Shown piece by piece: positions 39,526 to 48,619 of a stretch of 64,000 bases of DNA. Source of the DNA: Kitasatospora albolonga. Its GTDB lineage: Bacteria; Actinomycetota; Actinomycetes; Streptomycetales; Streptomycetaceae. Each line of letters opens with the position of its first letter. Within the stretch, counting starts at the first letter, position 1. Location: NCBI GenBank assembly GCA_002082585.1, contig CP020563.1:4892001-4956000 (forward strand), given 5' to 3'. The position numbers and the translations under genes are program-made. Below the pieces are notes generated by a model. The model had not been told where the DNA came from and did no database searches. It saw nothing but the letters and a program-made list of their open reading frames with translations.

Positions 39526-40182
39526 TCAGTTGCCCGCGATGTCCTTCACGGCCACCGTGACCGGCACGTTCCCGGAGATCACTTCGAGGGTCAGGCCCGC
39601 CGTCGCCGGGGTGTCCAGCAGCTCCAGGATCGTCGCCGCCACGTCGTCGCGCGGGATGGGACCGCGACCGGTCCTCGCGGCCAGCAGCACCTGCCCGTTG
39701 CCCGCGTCGTTGGTGAGCATCCCGGGGCGCAGGATCGTCCAGTCGAGCGCGGACCGGGAGCGTACGTCGGCGTCCGCCGCGCCCTTCGCCCTCAGATAGA
39801 CGTCGAACACCTCGTCGCCGGAGTGGTCGGGGTCGGCGCCCATGGAGGAGACGACGATGTACCGGCGTACGCCCGCGGCCTGCGCCGCGTCGGCGAACAG
39901 GACGGCGGCGCCCCGGTCGACGGTGTCCTTGCGGGCGGTGCCGCTGTTCGGCCCGGCGCCCGCCGCGAAGACGGCCGCGTCGGCGCCGCGCAGCACCTCG
40001 GCGGTCTCCTCGACGGAGGCCGACTCGAGGTCCAGCACGACGGGCTCGGCGCCGATGTCGGTGAGGGTCTGGCTCTGTTGGGGGTTGCGGATGATGCCGA
40101 CGGCCTCATCCCCGCGTGCGGCGAGCAGCCGCTCCAGCCGCTGGGCGATCTGTCCGTGTCCACCTGCGATGACAATGCGCAT
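39526..40182 (-). CDS. NAD(P)-binding SDR-like protein
   Basis: 218 residues. Atypical SDR with nucleotide motif IAGGHGQIAQRLERLL, NADP-style RNPQQSQ, and SSMGAD and WTILRPGML, as in the YwnB/YhfK family. Substrate unknown. GGAGGT lies right against the ATG with hardly any spacer, yet the motif shows the ATG is correct; translation efficiency may be unusual. Confidence 0.88.
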   Translation of the reverse strand: MRIVIAGGHGQIAQRLERLLAARGDEAVGIIRNPQQSQTLTDIGAEPVVLDLESASVEETAEVLRGADAAVFAAGAGPNSGTARKDTVDRGAAVLFADAAQAAGVRRYIVVSSMGADPDHSGDEVFDVYLRAKGAADADVRSRSALDWTILRPGMLTNDAGNGQVLLAARTGRGPIPRDDVAATILELLDTPATAGLTLEVISGNVPVTVAVKDIAGN

Positions 40183-40216
40183 ACCTCCGACCGTACGCCC
40201 GGCGGCCGCCGTGTGC

Positions 40217-41509
40217 TCAGTTCCCCGGCCCGGCACCGGAGTCGGACCGCCCCTGGCGGGGGAGGTCGGGACCGGCGGCCGCGTCGGCGTCGGAGTCGCA
40301 GTACTCGCGTACGGCGCTGGTGCGGGCGACGACCCGGCCGCGGTGGACGACGATCCGGCTGTAGGCGAGGGAGAGCACGGCGGGGAGCCGTTCACCGCGT
40401 ACGGCGAGGAGTTCGGCGGGGAAGCCCGCCTCCACGCGGACATCGGGCAGGCCGAGGGCGGAGCGGGCGGTCGTGGAGACCATGGCGTAGGCGTGTTCGG
40501 CGCGCAGCCCGTGCTGCGAGGCGAGGAGGTACGCGGCCTCCAGGGGGTCGCCCCGGCCCACCGGGTTGGCCGTGTCGCGCAGTGCGCCGCTGCCCGCCGC
40601 CACGCGTACGCCCGCGGAGCGCAGGAGGCGTACGGGAGCGGACGTACGGCGTTCGGAGCCCGCACAGCCGCCCTGGGGGAGGCAGACGACGGTGATGCCC
40701 GCGGCGGCGAGCCGGTCGGCGGCGCGGGTCGCCGTGTCCAGGGGGAGATGGGCGAGGCCGGCGCAGGGGCCGATGGTGACGCCGGGGCGCAGCCCGCCGG
40801 CCATGGCGGCGAGGCGGGCGAGCCGGGTGGGGTCGTCGCCGTCGGTGTGCAGGTCGACGGGGCAGCCGTGCTCGGCGGCGACCTCCAGGACGGCCGCGGT
40901 GTAGCCGGTGGGGTCGGGGTCCAGATCGGGGCAGCCGCCGACGACCGCGGCGCCCATCTTCACGGCGTCGCGGAGCATGGCCAGGTTGTCGGCCCCGGCG
41001 ACCCCGGTCAGGAGGCGGGGGACGGCGACGGCGGTCAGGTCGGCGAGGCCGCGCAGGGCCCGCCGGGTCTGCAGGACGGCCTCCAGGGCGGCCAGGCCCC
41101 GGACGTCGCCGATGCGGACGTGGGCGCGCAGGGCGGTGGCACCGTGGCCGAGCTGGAGGAGGGCGGCCTCGGTGGCGCGGCGCTGGATGTCCTCGGCGCG
41201 GTGGGAGGCGGGCCCCGGGCCGTCGGGTCCGGCGCTGTCGGCGGTCAGCGCGCTGTCGCTGTGGGCGTGCGGCTCGGCCGGGGCGGGGAGCAGGAGGTAG
41301 CCGCGCAGGTCGATGCGGGGGCCGCGGGTGGCGAGGCTGCCCGCCGTCCCGACGGCCTCGATCCGGCTGCCGCTGAGGCGTACGTCGACGGTGCGGCCGT
41401 CGGTGAGGCGGGCGCCGCTCAGGACGAGGGCGGGGGCGCCGTCGGTGGGGGCCGCGTCGGCGCTGTCGGGCGCGTTGTCGTCGGGCCGCCGCGGCTGGCT
41501 GTCAGGCAT
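40217..41509 (-). CDS. Amidohydrolase, cytosine-deaminase-like, degenerate site
   Basis: 430 residues, TIM-barrel amidohydrolase close to cytosine deaminase/CodA. PAEPHAHSD keeps the first two metal His and RAHVRIGD is recognisable. But where CodA has HCDE this protein has HTDG (Glu lost), where it has SHTTA here stands GPCAGLA (His lost), and where it has GHDD here stands GSGA (Asp lost). It may be inactive or have another role. Residue roles are from my memory of CodA. Confidence 0.85.
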   Translation of the reverse strand: MPDSQPRRPDDNAPDSADAAPTDGAPALVLSGARLTDGRTVDVRLSGSRIEAVGTAGSLATRGPRIDLRGYLLLPAPAEPHAHSDSALTADSAGPDGPGPASHRAEDIQRRATEAALLQLGHGATALRAHVRIGDVRGLAALEAVLQTRRALRGLADLTAVAVPRLLTGVAGADNLAMLRDAVKMGAAVVGGCPDLDPDPTGYTAAVLEVAAEHGCPVDLHTDGDDPTRLARLAAMAGGLRPGVTIGPCAGLAHLPLDTATRAADRLAAAGITVVCLPQGGCAGSERRTSAPVRLLRSAGVRVAAGSGALRDTANPVGRGDPLEAAYLLASQHGLRAEHAYAMVSTTARSALGLPDVRVEAGFPAELLAVRGERLPAVLSLAYSRIVVHRGRVVARTSAVREYCDSDADAAAGPDLPRQGRSDSGAGPGN

Positions 41510-41723
41510 CGCGCTCCTGGGAGAGGTGCAAGATCACACGGAGTGGGTCGAGCCTAGGGGCGGGCCGGGGCGGCTTCCGGGAGGAGCGCAATAGTCGTAC
41601 CGGTGTGCCTGCGCCGGTGCGGGGAAGGGCCCGGTCCGGAGGACGGCATGTGGTGGATCAAGCCCTGATCAGGGGGTGTGGACGGGCCCGCGCCGACGGC
41701 CGGAGCCCGGTGCCGAAACGGAT

Positions 41724-41753
41724 TTGGGCGATCGGCCGGAGAGCGTGTAATGT
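41724..41753 (+). promoter_or_regulatory. Promoter of the tRNA-Thr/tRNA-Met/rpmG group
   Basis: TTGGGC (41724-41729), 18-base spacer, TAATGT (41748-41753), about 12 bases before tRNA-Thr. Confidence 0.55.
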
Positions 41754-41764
41754 CTTCCTCGCTC

Positions 41765-41837
41765 GCCCCAATAGCTCAGTCGGTAGAGCGTCTCCATGGT
41801 AAGGAGAAGGTCTGCGGTTCGATTCCGCATTGGGGCT
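41765..41837 (+). tRNA. tRNA-Thr (GGT)
   Basis: 73 bases; acceptor GCCCCAA pairs with TTGGGGC, discriminator T. Loop ATGGTAA gives anticodon GGT at 41798-41800. No encoded CCA. A small hairpin (41853-41868) separates it from tRNA-Met. Confidence 0.97.
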
Positions 41838-41882
41838 CTGGTGATCGGGAAACCCCGCTTCGGCGGGGGGACTCATCATCAA

Positions 41883-41955
41883 AGCGGTGTAGCTCAGTCG
41901 GTAGAGCAAGCGGCTCATAATCGCTGTGTCACCGGTTCAAGTCCGGTCACCGCTA
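41883..41955 (+). tRNA. tRNA-Met (CAT), elongator type
   Basis: 73 bases; acceptor AGCGGTG pairs with CACCGCT, discriminator A. Anticodon CAT at 41916-41918. The first acceptor pair is A-T, so it is not an initiator tRNA. Elongator Met is likely; a lysidine-modified tRNA-Ile2 also has CAT and is not fully excluded. Confidence 0.93.
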
Positions 41956-42043
41956 CTAACGGTAGCCGATTGTTGGGTCGGTCCTTCGATCGGCTACTCT
42001 TTTATGCGTTCATCCGTCCATCGTCCGTCCAAGGAGCACTCAC

Positions 42044-42208
42044 GTGGCTGCCACCGACGTCCGCCCGAAGATCACGCTGGCCTGCGTGGAGTGCAAGGAG
42101 CGGAACTACATCACCAAGAAGAACCGGCGTAACAACCCGGACCGTCTTGAGATGAAGAAGCACTGCCCGCGCTGCAACTCGCACACCGCGCACCGCGAAA
42201 CGCGCTGA
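42044..42208 (+). CDS. rpmG: 50S ribosomal protein L33, zinc form
   Basis: 54 residues, short and easily missed. GTG start with AAGGAG seven bases upstream. The protein reads [20 protein letters not shown] onward, with CVEC and CPRC zinc pairs, so it is the C+ form. Streptomyces often also has a zinc-free paralogue induced by zinc starvation. It follows the two tRNAs and ends at a strong terminator. Confidence 0.97.
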
Positions 42209-42220
42209 ATCAGGCTCGTA

Positions 42221-42253
42221 CACGAGGCCGCCCCCACTGGGGGCGGCCTCGTG
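42221..42253 (+). terminator. Terminator after rpmG
   Basis: Perfect 15-bp stem (42221-42235 with 42239-42253) with a three-base loop, 12 bases after the rpmG stop. Confidence 0.85.
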
Positions 42254-42325
42254 TCGTTGTATGGGGTCGTCCCCCGCAACAGGGGTGCGCCCTTATTCGT
42301 CTTTCCATCAGGAGGTAGCGAGCTC

Positions 42326-42778
42326 ATGGCGCTCGACCAGTCCTTCGTGGGGCGGACCTATCCGCCCACTCCGGCGTACGAGGTCGGCCGGGAGAAGATC
42401 CGCGAGTTCGCCGAGGCGGTGGGTGACCCCCATCCGGCGTACGTCGACGCGGAGGCCGCCCGCGCACTCGGCCATGCCGATGTGATCGCGCCGCCCACTT
42501 TTGTCTTCTCGATCACCTACCGGGCCGCCGGCCAGGTGGTGCAGGACCCGCAGCTGGGCCTGGACTACAGCCGGGTCGTCCACGGCGACCAGAAGTTCTC
42601 GTACGTGCGTCCGGTACGGGCGGGGGACCGGCTGACGGTCACCTCCACGATCGAGAGCATCAAGTCCCTGGCGGGCAACGACATCGTGGACATCCGCGGG
42701 GACGTGCACGACGAGGCCGGTGAGCTGGTGGTCACGGCACTCACGAAGCTGGTGGCACGCGCCGCCGAGGAGGCGTGA
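42326..42778 (+). CDS. MaoC N-terminal-type dehydratase (HadA-like)
   Basis: 150 residues from the ATG at 42326 (AGGAGG upstream); the frame opens earlier at 42251 through the terminator and is not used. Hot-dog protein of the UPF0336/HadA-like group: FVGRTYPPTPAYEVGREKIREFAEAVGDPHP and APPTFVFSI. Works with the next gene as a (3R)-hydroxyacyl dehydratase heterodimer, by family knowledge. Confidence 0.9.
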   Translation: MALDQSFVGRTYPPTPAYEVGREKIREFAEAVGDPHPAYVDAEAARALGHADVIAPPTFVFSITYRAAGQVVQDPQLGLDYSRVVHGDQKFSYVRPVRAGDRLTVTSTIESIKSLAGNDIVDIRGDVHDEAGELVVTALTKLVARAAEEA

Positions 42779-43206
42779 TGACGGCGAAGGTCTCTTACGG
42801 GTCGGTCGAGGTCGGGACGGAGCTGCCCGCGCAGTCGTTCCCGGTGACGCGGGCGACGCTCGTGCAGTACGCGGGTGCCTCGGGCGACTTCAACCCGATC
42901 CACTGGAACGAGAAGTTCGCGCGCGAGGTCGGTCTGCCGGATGTGATCGCGCACGGCATGTTCACGATGGCCGAGGCGGTCCGCGTGGTCACGGACTGGG
43001 CCGGGGACCCGGGCGCGGTCGTCGACTACGGGGTCCGGTTCACCAAGCCGGTCGTCGTGCCCAACGACGACAAGGGCGCGCTGATCGAGGTCAGCGGCAA
43101 GGTCGCCGCCAAGCTGGACGACAACCTGGTCCGGGTGGACCTGGTGGCCATGTGCGACGGGAAGAAGGTGCTGGGGATGTCCCGCGCCGTCGTCCGGCTC
43201 GCCTGA
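42778..43206 (+). CDS. MaoC-family dehydratase (HadB-like)
   Basis: 142 residues; ATG shares a base with the previous stop (TGATG). The hydratase-2 motif is complete: YAGASGDFNPIHWNEKFA (Asp and His of the catalytic pair) and IAHGMFTMAEAV. It supplies the catalytic half of the dehydratase pair, probably in fatty-acid metabolism. The pair precedes murB, as in other actinobacteria. Confidence 0.93.
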   Translation: MTAKVSYGSVEVGTELPAQSFPVTRATLVQYAGASGDFNPIHWNEKFAREVGLPDVIAHGMFTMAEAVRVVTDWAGDPGAVVDYGVRFTKPVVVPNDDKGALIEVSGKVAAKLDDNLVRVDLVAMCDGKKVLGMSRAVVRLA

Positions 43207-43262
43207 GGGTCACGCGGAAGTCCGTACGTCCCCTCGGTCCCCTGAAGGGCAACGCGGAACCT

Positions 43263-43310
43263 GTACGGTCCGTGGCCCCGCCCGAGCGGCGGGGGCGCGG
43301 ACCGTACCCT
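43263..43310 (+). promoter_or_regulatory. Inverted repeat and -10 before murB
   Basis: Ten-base arms GTACGGTCCG (43263-43272) and CGGACCGTAC (43298-43307) enclose an inner GC-rich stem. TACCCT (43305-43310) lies six bases before the murB GTG, suggesting a leaderless start that overlaps one arm. It could be the terminator of the MaoC pair, an operator, or both. Confidence 0.45.
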
Positions 43311-43316
43311 TGTCCC

Positions 43317-44372
43317 GTGCAGGAACTCCACGATGCCCCCCTCGCCCCCCTGACCACCTTCCGGCTCGGCGGCCCCGCCACCCGGCTCCTGACGGCCACC
43401 ACCGACGCCGAGGTGGTCGCCGCCGTGCGTGAGGCCGACGCGAGCGGCACCCCGCTGCTGATCATCGGCGGCGGGTCCAACCTGGTCATCGGCGACAAGG
43501 GCTTCGACGGCACGGCGCTGCGCATCGCCACCGAGGGGTTCACGCTCTCCGGTACGTCGCTGGAGCTGGCGGCCGGTGAGACGTGGACCGACGCCGTCGC
43601 CCGGACCGTCGAGGCGGGCCTCGCGGGCATCGAGTGCCTGGCCGGAATCCCCGGCTCTGCGGGCGCGACGCCCATCCAGAACGTCGGGGCGTACGGACAG
43701 GAGGTGTCCTCCACCATCACGGAGGTCGTCGCCTACGACCGGCATACCCGGGAGACGGTGACGATTCCGAACGCGGAGTGCTCCTTCTCGTACCGGCACA
43801 GCCGCTTCAAGGCGGAACCCGACCGTTTCGTGGTGCTCCGTGTCCGATTCGCGCTGGAAGAGGCGGGCGGTCTCTCCGCGCCCCTCGCGTACCCGGAGAC
43901 GGCCCGGGCCATGGGTGTCGAGCAGGGCGAGCGCGTTCCCGCCTCCGCCGCCCGGGAAACCGTGCTGAAGCTCCGCGCAGGCAAGGGCATGGTGCTGGAC
44001 CCGGAGGACCACGACACCTGGTCGGCGGGGTCCTTCTTCACCAACCCGATCCTCGACGCGGCCGCGTACGGGGACTTCCTGGCCCGGGTCCGCGAGCGCC
44101 TCGGCCCGGACGTGGCACCCCCGGCGTTCCCCACCGGGGACGGCCGCACCAAGACCTCGGCGGCCTGGCTGATCGACCGGGCGGGCTTCACCAAGGGGTA
44201 CGGCGACGGACCGGCCCGGATCTCCACCAAGCACACCCTCGCCCTCACCAACCGGGGCGGGGCCACCACCGAGGACCTCCTCGCCCTGGCCCGTGAGGTC
44301 GTCGCCGGGGTCCACGCGGCCTTCGGCGTCACCCTGGTCAACGAGCCGGTGACGGTCGGCGTCTCCCTGTAA
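43317..44372 (+). CDS. murB: UDP-N-acetylenolpyruvoylglucosamine reductase
   Basis: 351 residues from the GTG at 43317. FAD-binding region LIIGGGSNLVI, IECLAGIPGSAGATPIQNVGAYGQEV, FSYRHSRFK, and the type I C-terminal region with SAGSFFTNP (catalytic Ser) and SAAWLIDRAGF. Reduces the enolpyruvyl group to lactyl, with NADPH, to make UDP-MurNAc in the cytosol. No ribosome binding site is obvious; probable leaderless mRNA. Confidence 0.96.
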   Translation: MQELHDAPLAPLTTFRLGGPATRLLTATTDAEVVAAVREADASGTPLLIIGGGSNLVIGDKGFDGTALRIATEGFTLSGTSLELAAGETWTDAVARTVEAGLAGIECLAGIPGSAGATPIQNVGAYGQEVSSTITEVVAYDRHTRETVTIPNAECSFSYRHSRFKAEPDRFVVLRVRFALEEAGGLSAPLAYPETARAMGVEQGERVPASAARETVLKLRAGKGMVLDPEDHDTWSAGSFFTNPILDAAAYGDFLARVRERLGPDVAPPAFPTGDGRTKTSAAWLIDRAGFTKGYGDGPARISTKHTLALTNRGGATTEDLLALAREVVAGVHAAFGVTLVNEPVTVGVSL

Positions 44373-44453
44373 GGCCACGCGTGGCCCCCGGGGTTACGCG
44401 TTGCCTTCCTATGGCCACGCGTCGCCCCTCGGGGCACGTAACGGCGCTTCTGC

Positions 44454-45467
44454 TCAGCCCGCCAGCCAGTCGTCGATCCCCGACAGCAGCTTCTCCCGTA
44501 CGTCCACGGGCGCGGCCGACCCGCGCACCGACTGGCGGGCCAGCTCGGCCAGCTCCGCGTCGGTGAAGCCGTGGTCGCGGCGGACCAGCTCGTACTGCGC
44601 GGCCAGCCGCGAGCCGAACAGCAGCGGGTCGTCCGCGCCGAGCGCCATCGGCACCCCCGCGTCGAACAGAGTGCGCAGGGGGACGTCCACGGACTTCTCG
44701 TAGACGCCGAGCGCCACGTTGGAGGACGGGCAGACCTCGCAGGTCACCTGGCGCTCGGCCAGCCGCGCCAGCAGCCGGGGGTCCTCGGCGGCCCGCACCC
44801 CGTGGCCGATGCGCGAGGCGTCCAGGTCGTCCAGGCAGTCGCGGACGCTGGAGGGGCCCGCCAGCTCCCCGCCGTGCGGAGCCGCCAGCAGACCGCCCTC
44901 CCGCGCGATGGCGAAGGCCCGGTCGAAGTCGCGGGCCATGCCGCGCCGCTCGTCGTTGGAGAGCCCGAAGCCGACGACGCCCCGGTCCGCGTACCGCACG
45001 GCCAGCCGGGCCAGGGTCCGGGCGTCCAGCGGGTGCTTCATCCGGTTGGCGGCGATCACCACGCGCATCCCGAGCCCGGTGTCCCGCGAGGCGCTGTCCA
45101 CCGCGTCGAGGATGATCTCGATGGCCGGGATCAGCCCGCCGAGCAGCGGGGCGTACGAGGTGGGGTCGACCTGGATCTCCAGCCACCCGGAGCCGTCCGC
45201 CACGTCCTCCTGGGCGCTCTCGCGGACCAGGCGGTGGATGTCCTCGGGGGACCGCAGACAGGACCGGGCGATGTCGTAGAGCCGCTGGAAGCGGAACCAG
45301 CCCCGCTCGTCGGTCGCCCGCAGTTTCGGGGGCTCGCCGCCGGTCAGTGCGTCGGGGAGGTGGACCCCGTACTTGTCGGCGAGTTCGAGCAGGGTGGTGG
45401 GCCGCATCGACCCGGTGAAGTGCAGGTGCAGGTGGGCCTTGGGCAACAGACGTACATCACGCTCCAT
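44454..45467 (-). CDS. add: Adenosine deaminase
   Basis: 337 residues. Zinc and catalytic motifs: HLHLHFTGSM (HxH; the usual form is HLDG), HGGE (His and catalytic Glu), SRIGHGV and GADDP (metal Asp). Converts adenosine to inosine; some of this family act on related amino-nucleosides. Convergent with murB across an 80-base gap with CCACGCG-type inverted repeats that likely terminate both. Confidence 0.93.
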   Translation of the reverse strand: MERDVRLLPKAHLHLHFTGSMRPTTLLELADKYGVHLPDALTGGEPPKLRATDERGWFRFQRLYDIARSCLRSPEDIHRLVRESAQEDVADGSGWLEIQVDPTSYAPLLGGLIPAIEIILDAVDSASRDTGLGMRVVIAANRMKHPLDARTLARLAVRYADRGVVGFGLSNDERRGMARDFDRAFAIAREGGLLAAPHGGELAGPSSVRDCLDDLDASRIGHGVRAAEDPRLLARLAERQVTCEVCPSSNVALGVYEKSVDVPLRTLFDAGVPMALGADDPLLFGSRLAAQYELVRRDHGFTDAELAELARQSVRGSAAPVDVREKLLSGIDDWLAG

Positions 45468-45539
45468 CGGAAGATCCTGCCGCACGGGCGGGCCGGAGCG
45501 AAAGCCGCTTTCCTCTTTGGAGTGGGCCTCGAACAGAAA

Positions 45540-45568
45540 GTGCCCCCGGCCGGGGCGGCCGGGGGCAC
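45540..45568 (-). terminator. Terminator after the aminotransferase gene
   Basis: Perfect 12-bp stem (45540-45551 with 45557-45568), just downstream of the minus-strand aminotransferase stop and ahead of add. Confidence 0.75.
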
Positions 45569-45583
45569 AATCGCGCGGGCTTC

Positions 45584-46810
45584 TCAGTCCCTGGCCTCGC
45601 CCAGCAGCTTCTGGATGCGGGAGACGCCCTCGATCAGGTCGTCGTCGCCCAGGGCGTAGGAGAGGCGGAGGTACCCCGGGGTGCCGAAAGCCTCGCCCGG
45701 GACGACGGCCACCTCGGCCTCGTCCAGGATCAGGGCCGCGAGCTCGACCGAGTCGGCCGGGCGCTTGCCGCGGATCTCCTTGCCGAGCAGGCCCTTCACC
45801 GACGGGTAGGCGTAGAACGCGCCCTCGGGCTCCGGGCAGAGCACGCCGTCGATCTCGTTGAGCATCCGCACGATCAGCTTGCGGCGGCGGTCGAAGGCGG
45901 TGCGCATCTCCGCGACGGCGTCCAGCGGGCCGGAGACGGCCGCGAGCGCGGCGACCTGGGCCACGTTGGAGACGTTGGAGGTGGCGTGCGACTGGAGGTT
46001 GGTCGCGGCCTTGACGACGTCCCTGGGGCCGATGATCCACCCCACGCGCCAGCCGGTCATCGCGTACGTCTTGGCGACGCCGTTGACGACGATGCACTTG
46101 TCGCGCAGCTCCGGGACGATCGCCGGGAGCGAGGTGAAGGCCGCGTCGCCGTAGACGAGGTGCTCGTAGATCTCGTCCGTCATGACCCACAGGCCGTGCT
46201 CGACGGCCCAGCGGCCGATGGCCTCCGCGTCGGCCTCGCTGTAGACCGCGCCGGTCGGGTTGGACGGCGAGACGAAGAGGACGACCTTCGTCCGCTCGGT
46301 GCGCGCGGCCTCCAGCTGCTCGACGGAGACCCGGTAGCCGGTGGTCTCGTCGGCGACGACCTCGACCGGGACACCTCCGGCGAGCCGGATCGACTCGGGG
46401 TAGGTGGTCCAGTACGGGGCGGGGACGATGACCTCGTCGCCCGGGTCGAGGATCGCGGCGAAAGCCTCGTAGATGGCCTGCTTGCCGCCGTTGGTCACCA
46501 GGATCTGGCTCGCGTCGACCTCGTACCCGGAGTCCCGCAGGGTCTTCTCCGCGATGGCGGCCTTGAGCTCGGGGAGCCCGCCGGCCGGGGTGTAGCGGTG
46601 GTACTTCGGGTTGCGGCAGGCTTCGACCGCGGCGTCGACGATGTAGCCGGGGGTCGGGAAGTCGGGCTCGCCTGCACCGAAGCCGATCACCGGACGGCCG
46701 GCGGCCTTGAGGGCCTTGGCCTTGGCGTCGACGGCGAGGGTCGCGGACTCGGAGATCGCACCGACGCGGGCGGATACCCGGCGCTCGGACGGGGAAGTTG
46801 CAGCGCTCAT
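45584..46810 (-). CDS. aspC: Pyridoxal-phosphate aminotransferase, aspartate type
   Basis: 408 residues. Class I/II aminotransferase: [11 protein letters not shown] (substrate loop), [41 protein letters not shown], and the PLP lysine in [20 protein letters not shown]-terminal Arg in [13 protein letters not shown] binds the substrate carboxylate. Probably aspartate aminotransferase; prephenate use is possible in this subgroup. Confidence 0.93.
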   Translation of the reverse strand: MSAATSPSERRVSARVGAISESATLAVDAKAKALKAAGRPVIGFGAGEPDFPTPGYIVDAAVEACRNPKYHRYTPAGGLPELKAAIAEKTLRDSGYEVDASQILVTNGGKQAIYEAFAAILDPGDEVIVPAPYWTTYPESIRLAGGVPVEVVADETTGYRVSVEQLEAARTERTKVVLFVSPSNPTGAVYSEADAEAIGRWAVEHGLWVMTDEIYEHLVYGDAAFTSLPAIVPELRDKCIVVNGVAKTYAMTGWRVGWIIGPRDVVKAATNLQSHATSNVSNVAQVAALAAVSGPLDAVAEMRTAFDRRRKLIVRMLNEIDGVLCPEPEGAFYAYPSVKGLLGKEIRGKRPADSVELAALILDEAEVAVVPGEAFGTPGYLRLSYALGDDDLIEGVSRIQKLLGEARD

Positions 46811-47033
46811 GGCCCCATGCTCGCAGACCGGAAAACCCGTCGGCGCACGCGTTTCAGGGACCGGACGAGACCCGGACAGGACCCGAAAGGGAACCGGACA
46901 GGACCGGTCGGTAGTTGTCTGTTCGACGCAGCGGCGCTGAGCACGTACACTCACCTGTCGTTGGCCTTCACCAGCCACACCGTTCCTGCACCCGGGCATC
47001 CGGGAACATGCGGTAGGTTGGTGGAAACCACAA

Positions 47034-47106
47034 AGGGTCGTAGCTCAATTGGTAGAGCACTGGTCTCCAAAACCAGCGGTTGGGGGTTCAAGTCCCTCCG
47101 GCCCTG
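47034..47106 (+). tRNA. tRNA-Trp (CCA)
   Basis: 73 bases; acceptor AGGGTCG pairs with CGGCCCT, discriminator G. Loop CTCCAAA gives anticodon CCA at 47067-47069. No encoded CCA tail. A TAGGTT -10 lies at 47014-47019. It precedes secE by 106 bases, an arrangement common in actinobacteria. Confidence 0.97.
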
Positions 47107-47212
47107 CTACACACTCCTTCGCCAGGATGTGTGCGCATGTACGTACTTCATTGCACAGCCGTGCGGCTCCACCGGGCGCGGCACGGCCACGACCCGGAAT
47201 CAGGTGAGAAGC

Positions 47213-47500
47213 GTGACGGACGCCGTGGGCTCCATCGACATGCCTGATGCTGAGGATGAATCCCCCGAGTCCAAGAAGAAGACTCGGAAGGGCGGCAAGC
47301 GCGGCAAGAAGGGTCCTCTGGGCCGTCTCGCGCTGTTCTACCGCCAGATCGTCGCCGAACTCCGTAAGGTTGTCTGGCCGACTCGCAGCCAGCTGACGAC
47401 GTACACCATCGTCGTGATCGTGTTCGTCGTCGTGATGATCGGTATCGTTACCGTTCTCGACATGGGGTTCGCACGAGTCGTCAAGTACGTCTTCGGCTGA
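47213..47500 (+). CDS. secE: Preprotein translocase subunit SecE
   Basis: 95 residues from the GTG at 47213. A charged N-terminus with a Lys-rich stretch ([15 protein letters not shown]) is followed by [20 protein letters not shown], the conserved amphipathic helix, and one membrane helix [17 protein letters not shown]. Part of SecYEG. Followed 73 bases on by nusG. Confidence 0.95.
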   Translation: MTDAVGSIDMPDAEDESPESKKKTRKGGKRGKKGPLGRLALFYRQIVAELRKVVWPTRSQLTTYTIVVIVFVVVMIGIVTVLDMGFARVVKYVFG

Positions 47501-47573
47501 GTCGGCGGAAGGCGTCGGACCGGCGCCCCCCTCCGCATGTTCCACCCTTTGTATCCAGGAAGAAGCAGCCATC

Positions 47574-48443
47574 GTGTCTGACCCGAACCTGAACGACGCC
47601 GTCGAGCCCGAGGCGGGCGCCTCCAAGTCCGGCAAGGACGAGCTCGACATCGTTGAGGCTGCTGACTCCGTGGAGCCCGACCCGGCCGAGACCGCTGTGG
47701 ACACCGAGGCCGTGGCGGACGAGACGGTCGAGGCCGACGAGGACGCCGCCGTCGCCGAGGCCGCGGAAGCCGCCGAGGCCGACGACGAGAGCGCCGATGA
47801 GGAGGAGGCCGAGCCGGCCGCCCCCGTCGACCCCGTCGCCGCCCTGCGCGAGGAGCTCCGCACCCTCCCCGGCGAGTGGTACGTCATCCACACGTACGCC
47901 GGTTACGAGAAGCGTGTGAAGGCCAACCTGGAGCAGCGCGCCGTCTCGCTCAACGTGGAGGAGTTCATCTATCAGGCCGAGGTGCCTGAGGAGGAAATCG
48001 TCCAGATCAAGAACGGCGAGCGCAAGAACGTCCGGCAGAACAAGCTCCCCGGCTATGTGCTGGTGCGCATGGACCTGACGAACGAGTCCTGGGGCGTCGT
48101 GCGGAACACGCCGGGCGTCACCGGCTTCGTGGGCAACGCCTACGACCCGTACCCGCTGACCCTGGACGAGATCGTCAAGATGCTCGCCCCGGAGGCCGAG
48201 GAGAAGGCCGCCCGCGAGGCCGCTGAGGCCGAGGGCAAGCCCGCTCCGTCCCGCAAGGTCGAGGTCCAGGTGCTGGACTTCGAGGTGGGCGACGCGGTCA
48301 CCGTCACCGACGGTCCGTTCGCCACCCTCCAGGCCACGATCAACGAGATCAACGCCGACTCGAAGAAGGTCAAGGGCCTCGTCGAGATCTTCGGCCGCGA
48401 GACCCCGGTCGAGCTCAGCTTCGACCAGATCCAGAAGAACTAG
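47574..48443 (+). CDS. nusG: Transcription factor NusG with acidic extension
   Basis: 289 residues. The NGN domain begins around residue 100 ([22 protein letters not shown]) with [11 protein letters not shown] and the KOW domain ends [40 protein letters not shown]. The first 90 residues are an Asp/Glu/Ala-rich extension typical of actinobacterial NusG. Binds RNA polymerase and Rho or ribosomal protein S10. Confidence 0.96.
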   Translation: MSDPNLNDAVEPEAGASKSGKDELDIVEAADSVEPDPAETAVDTEAVADETVEADEDAAVAEAAEAAEADDESADEEEAEPAAPVDPVAALREELRTLPGEWYVIHTYAGYEKRVKANLEQRAVSLNVEEFIYQAEVPEEEIVQIKNGERKNVRQNKLPGYVLVRMDLTNESWGVVRNTPGVTGFVGNAYDPYPLTLDEIVKMLAPEAEEKAAREAAEAEGKPAPSRKVEVQVLDFEVGDAVTVTDGPFATLQATINEINADSKKVKGLVEIFGRETPVELSFDQIQKN

Positions 48444-48478
48444 CGGCTCCGCCGCTCTCTGGACACATGCCTACCCAG

Positions 48479-48512
48479 CAGGTCAGAAGGGCTTCGCGGC
48501 CCTTCTGACCTG
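48479..48512 (+). terminator. Intrinsic terminator after nusG
   Basis: 14-bp perfect stem (48479-48492 with 48499-48512), loop TTCGCG, followed by a T-rich tract (TTGGTTTTTGG). Confidence 0.85.
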
Positions 48513-48520
48513 CTTGGTTT

Positions 48521-48548
48521 TTGGTCGCACAGCTATACCCGTTATCGT
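48521..48548 (+). promoter_or_regulatory. rplKA promoter
   Basis: TTGGTC (48521-48526), 16-base spacer, TATCGT (48543-48548), right after the nusG terminator and about 70 bases before rplK. The leader could host L1 autoregulation. Confidence 0.55.
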
Positions 48549-48619
48549 TGTGCGGTATGCCTCCATCCGGATGACCGGAATCGGCGGCGAAACACTCTCA
48601 CTAGGACCCGGAGAGAGCA

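Noticed and set aside
41883..41955. Initiator tRNA-fMet
   Set aside because: The first acceptor pair is A-T; initiator tRNAs have an unpaired first position.
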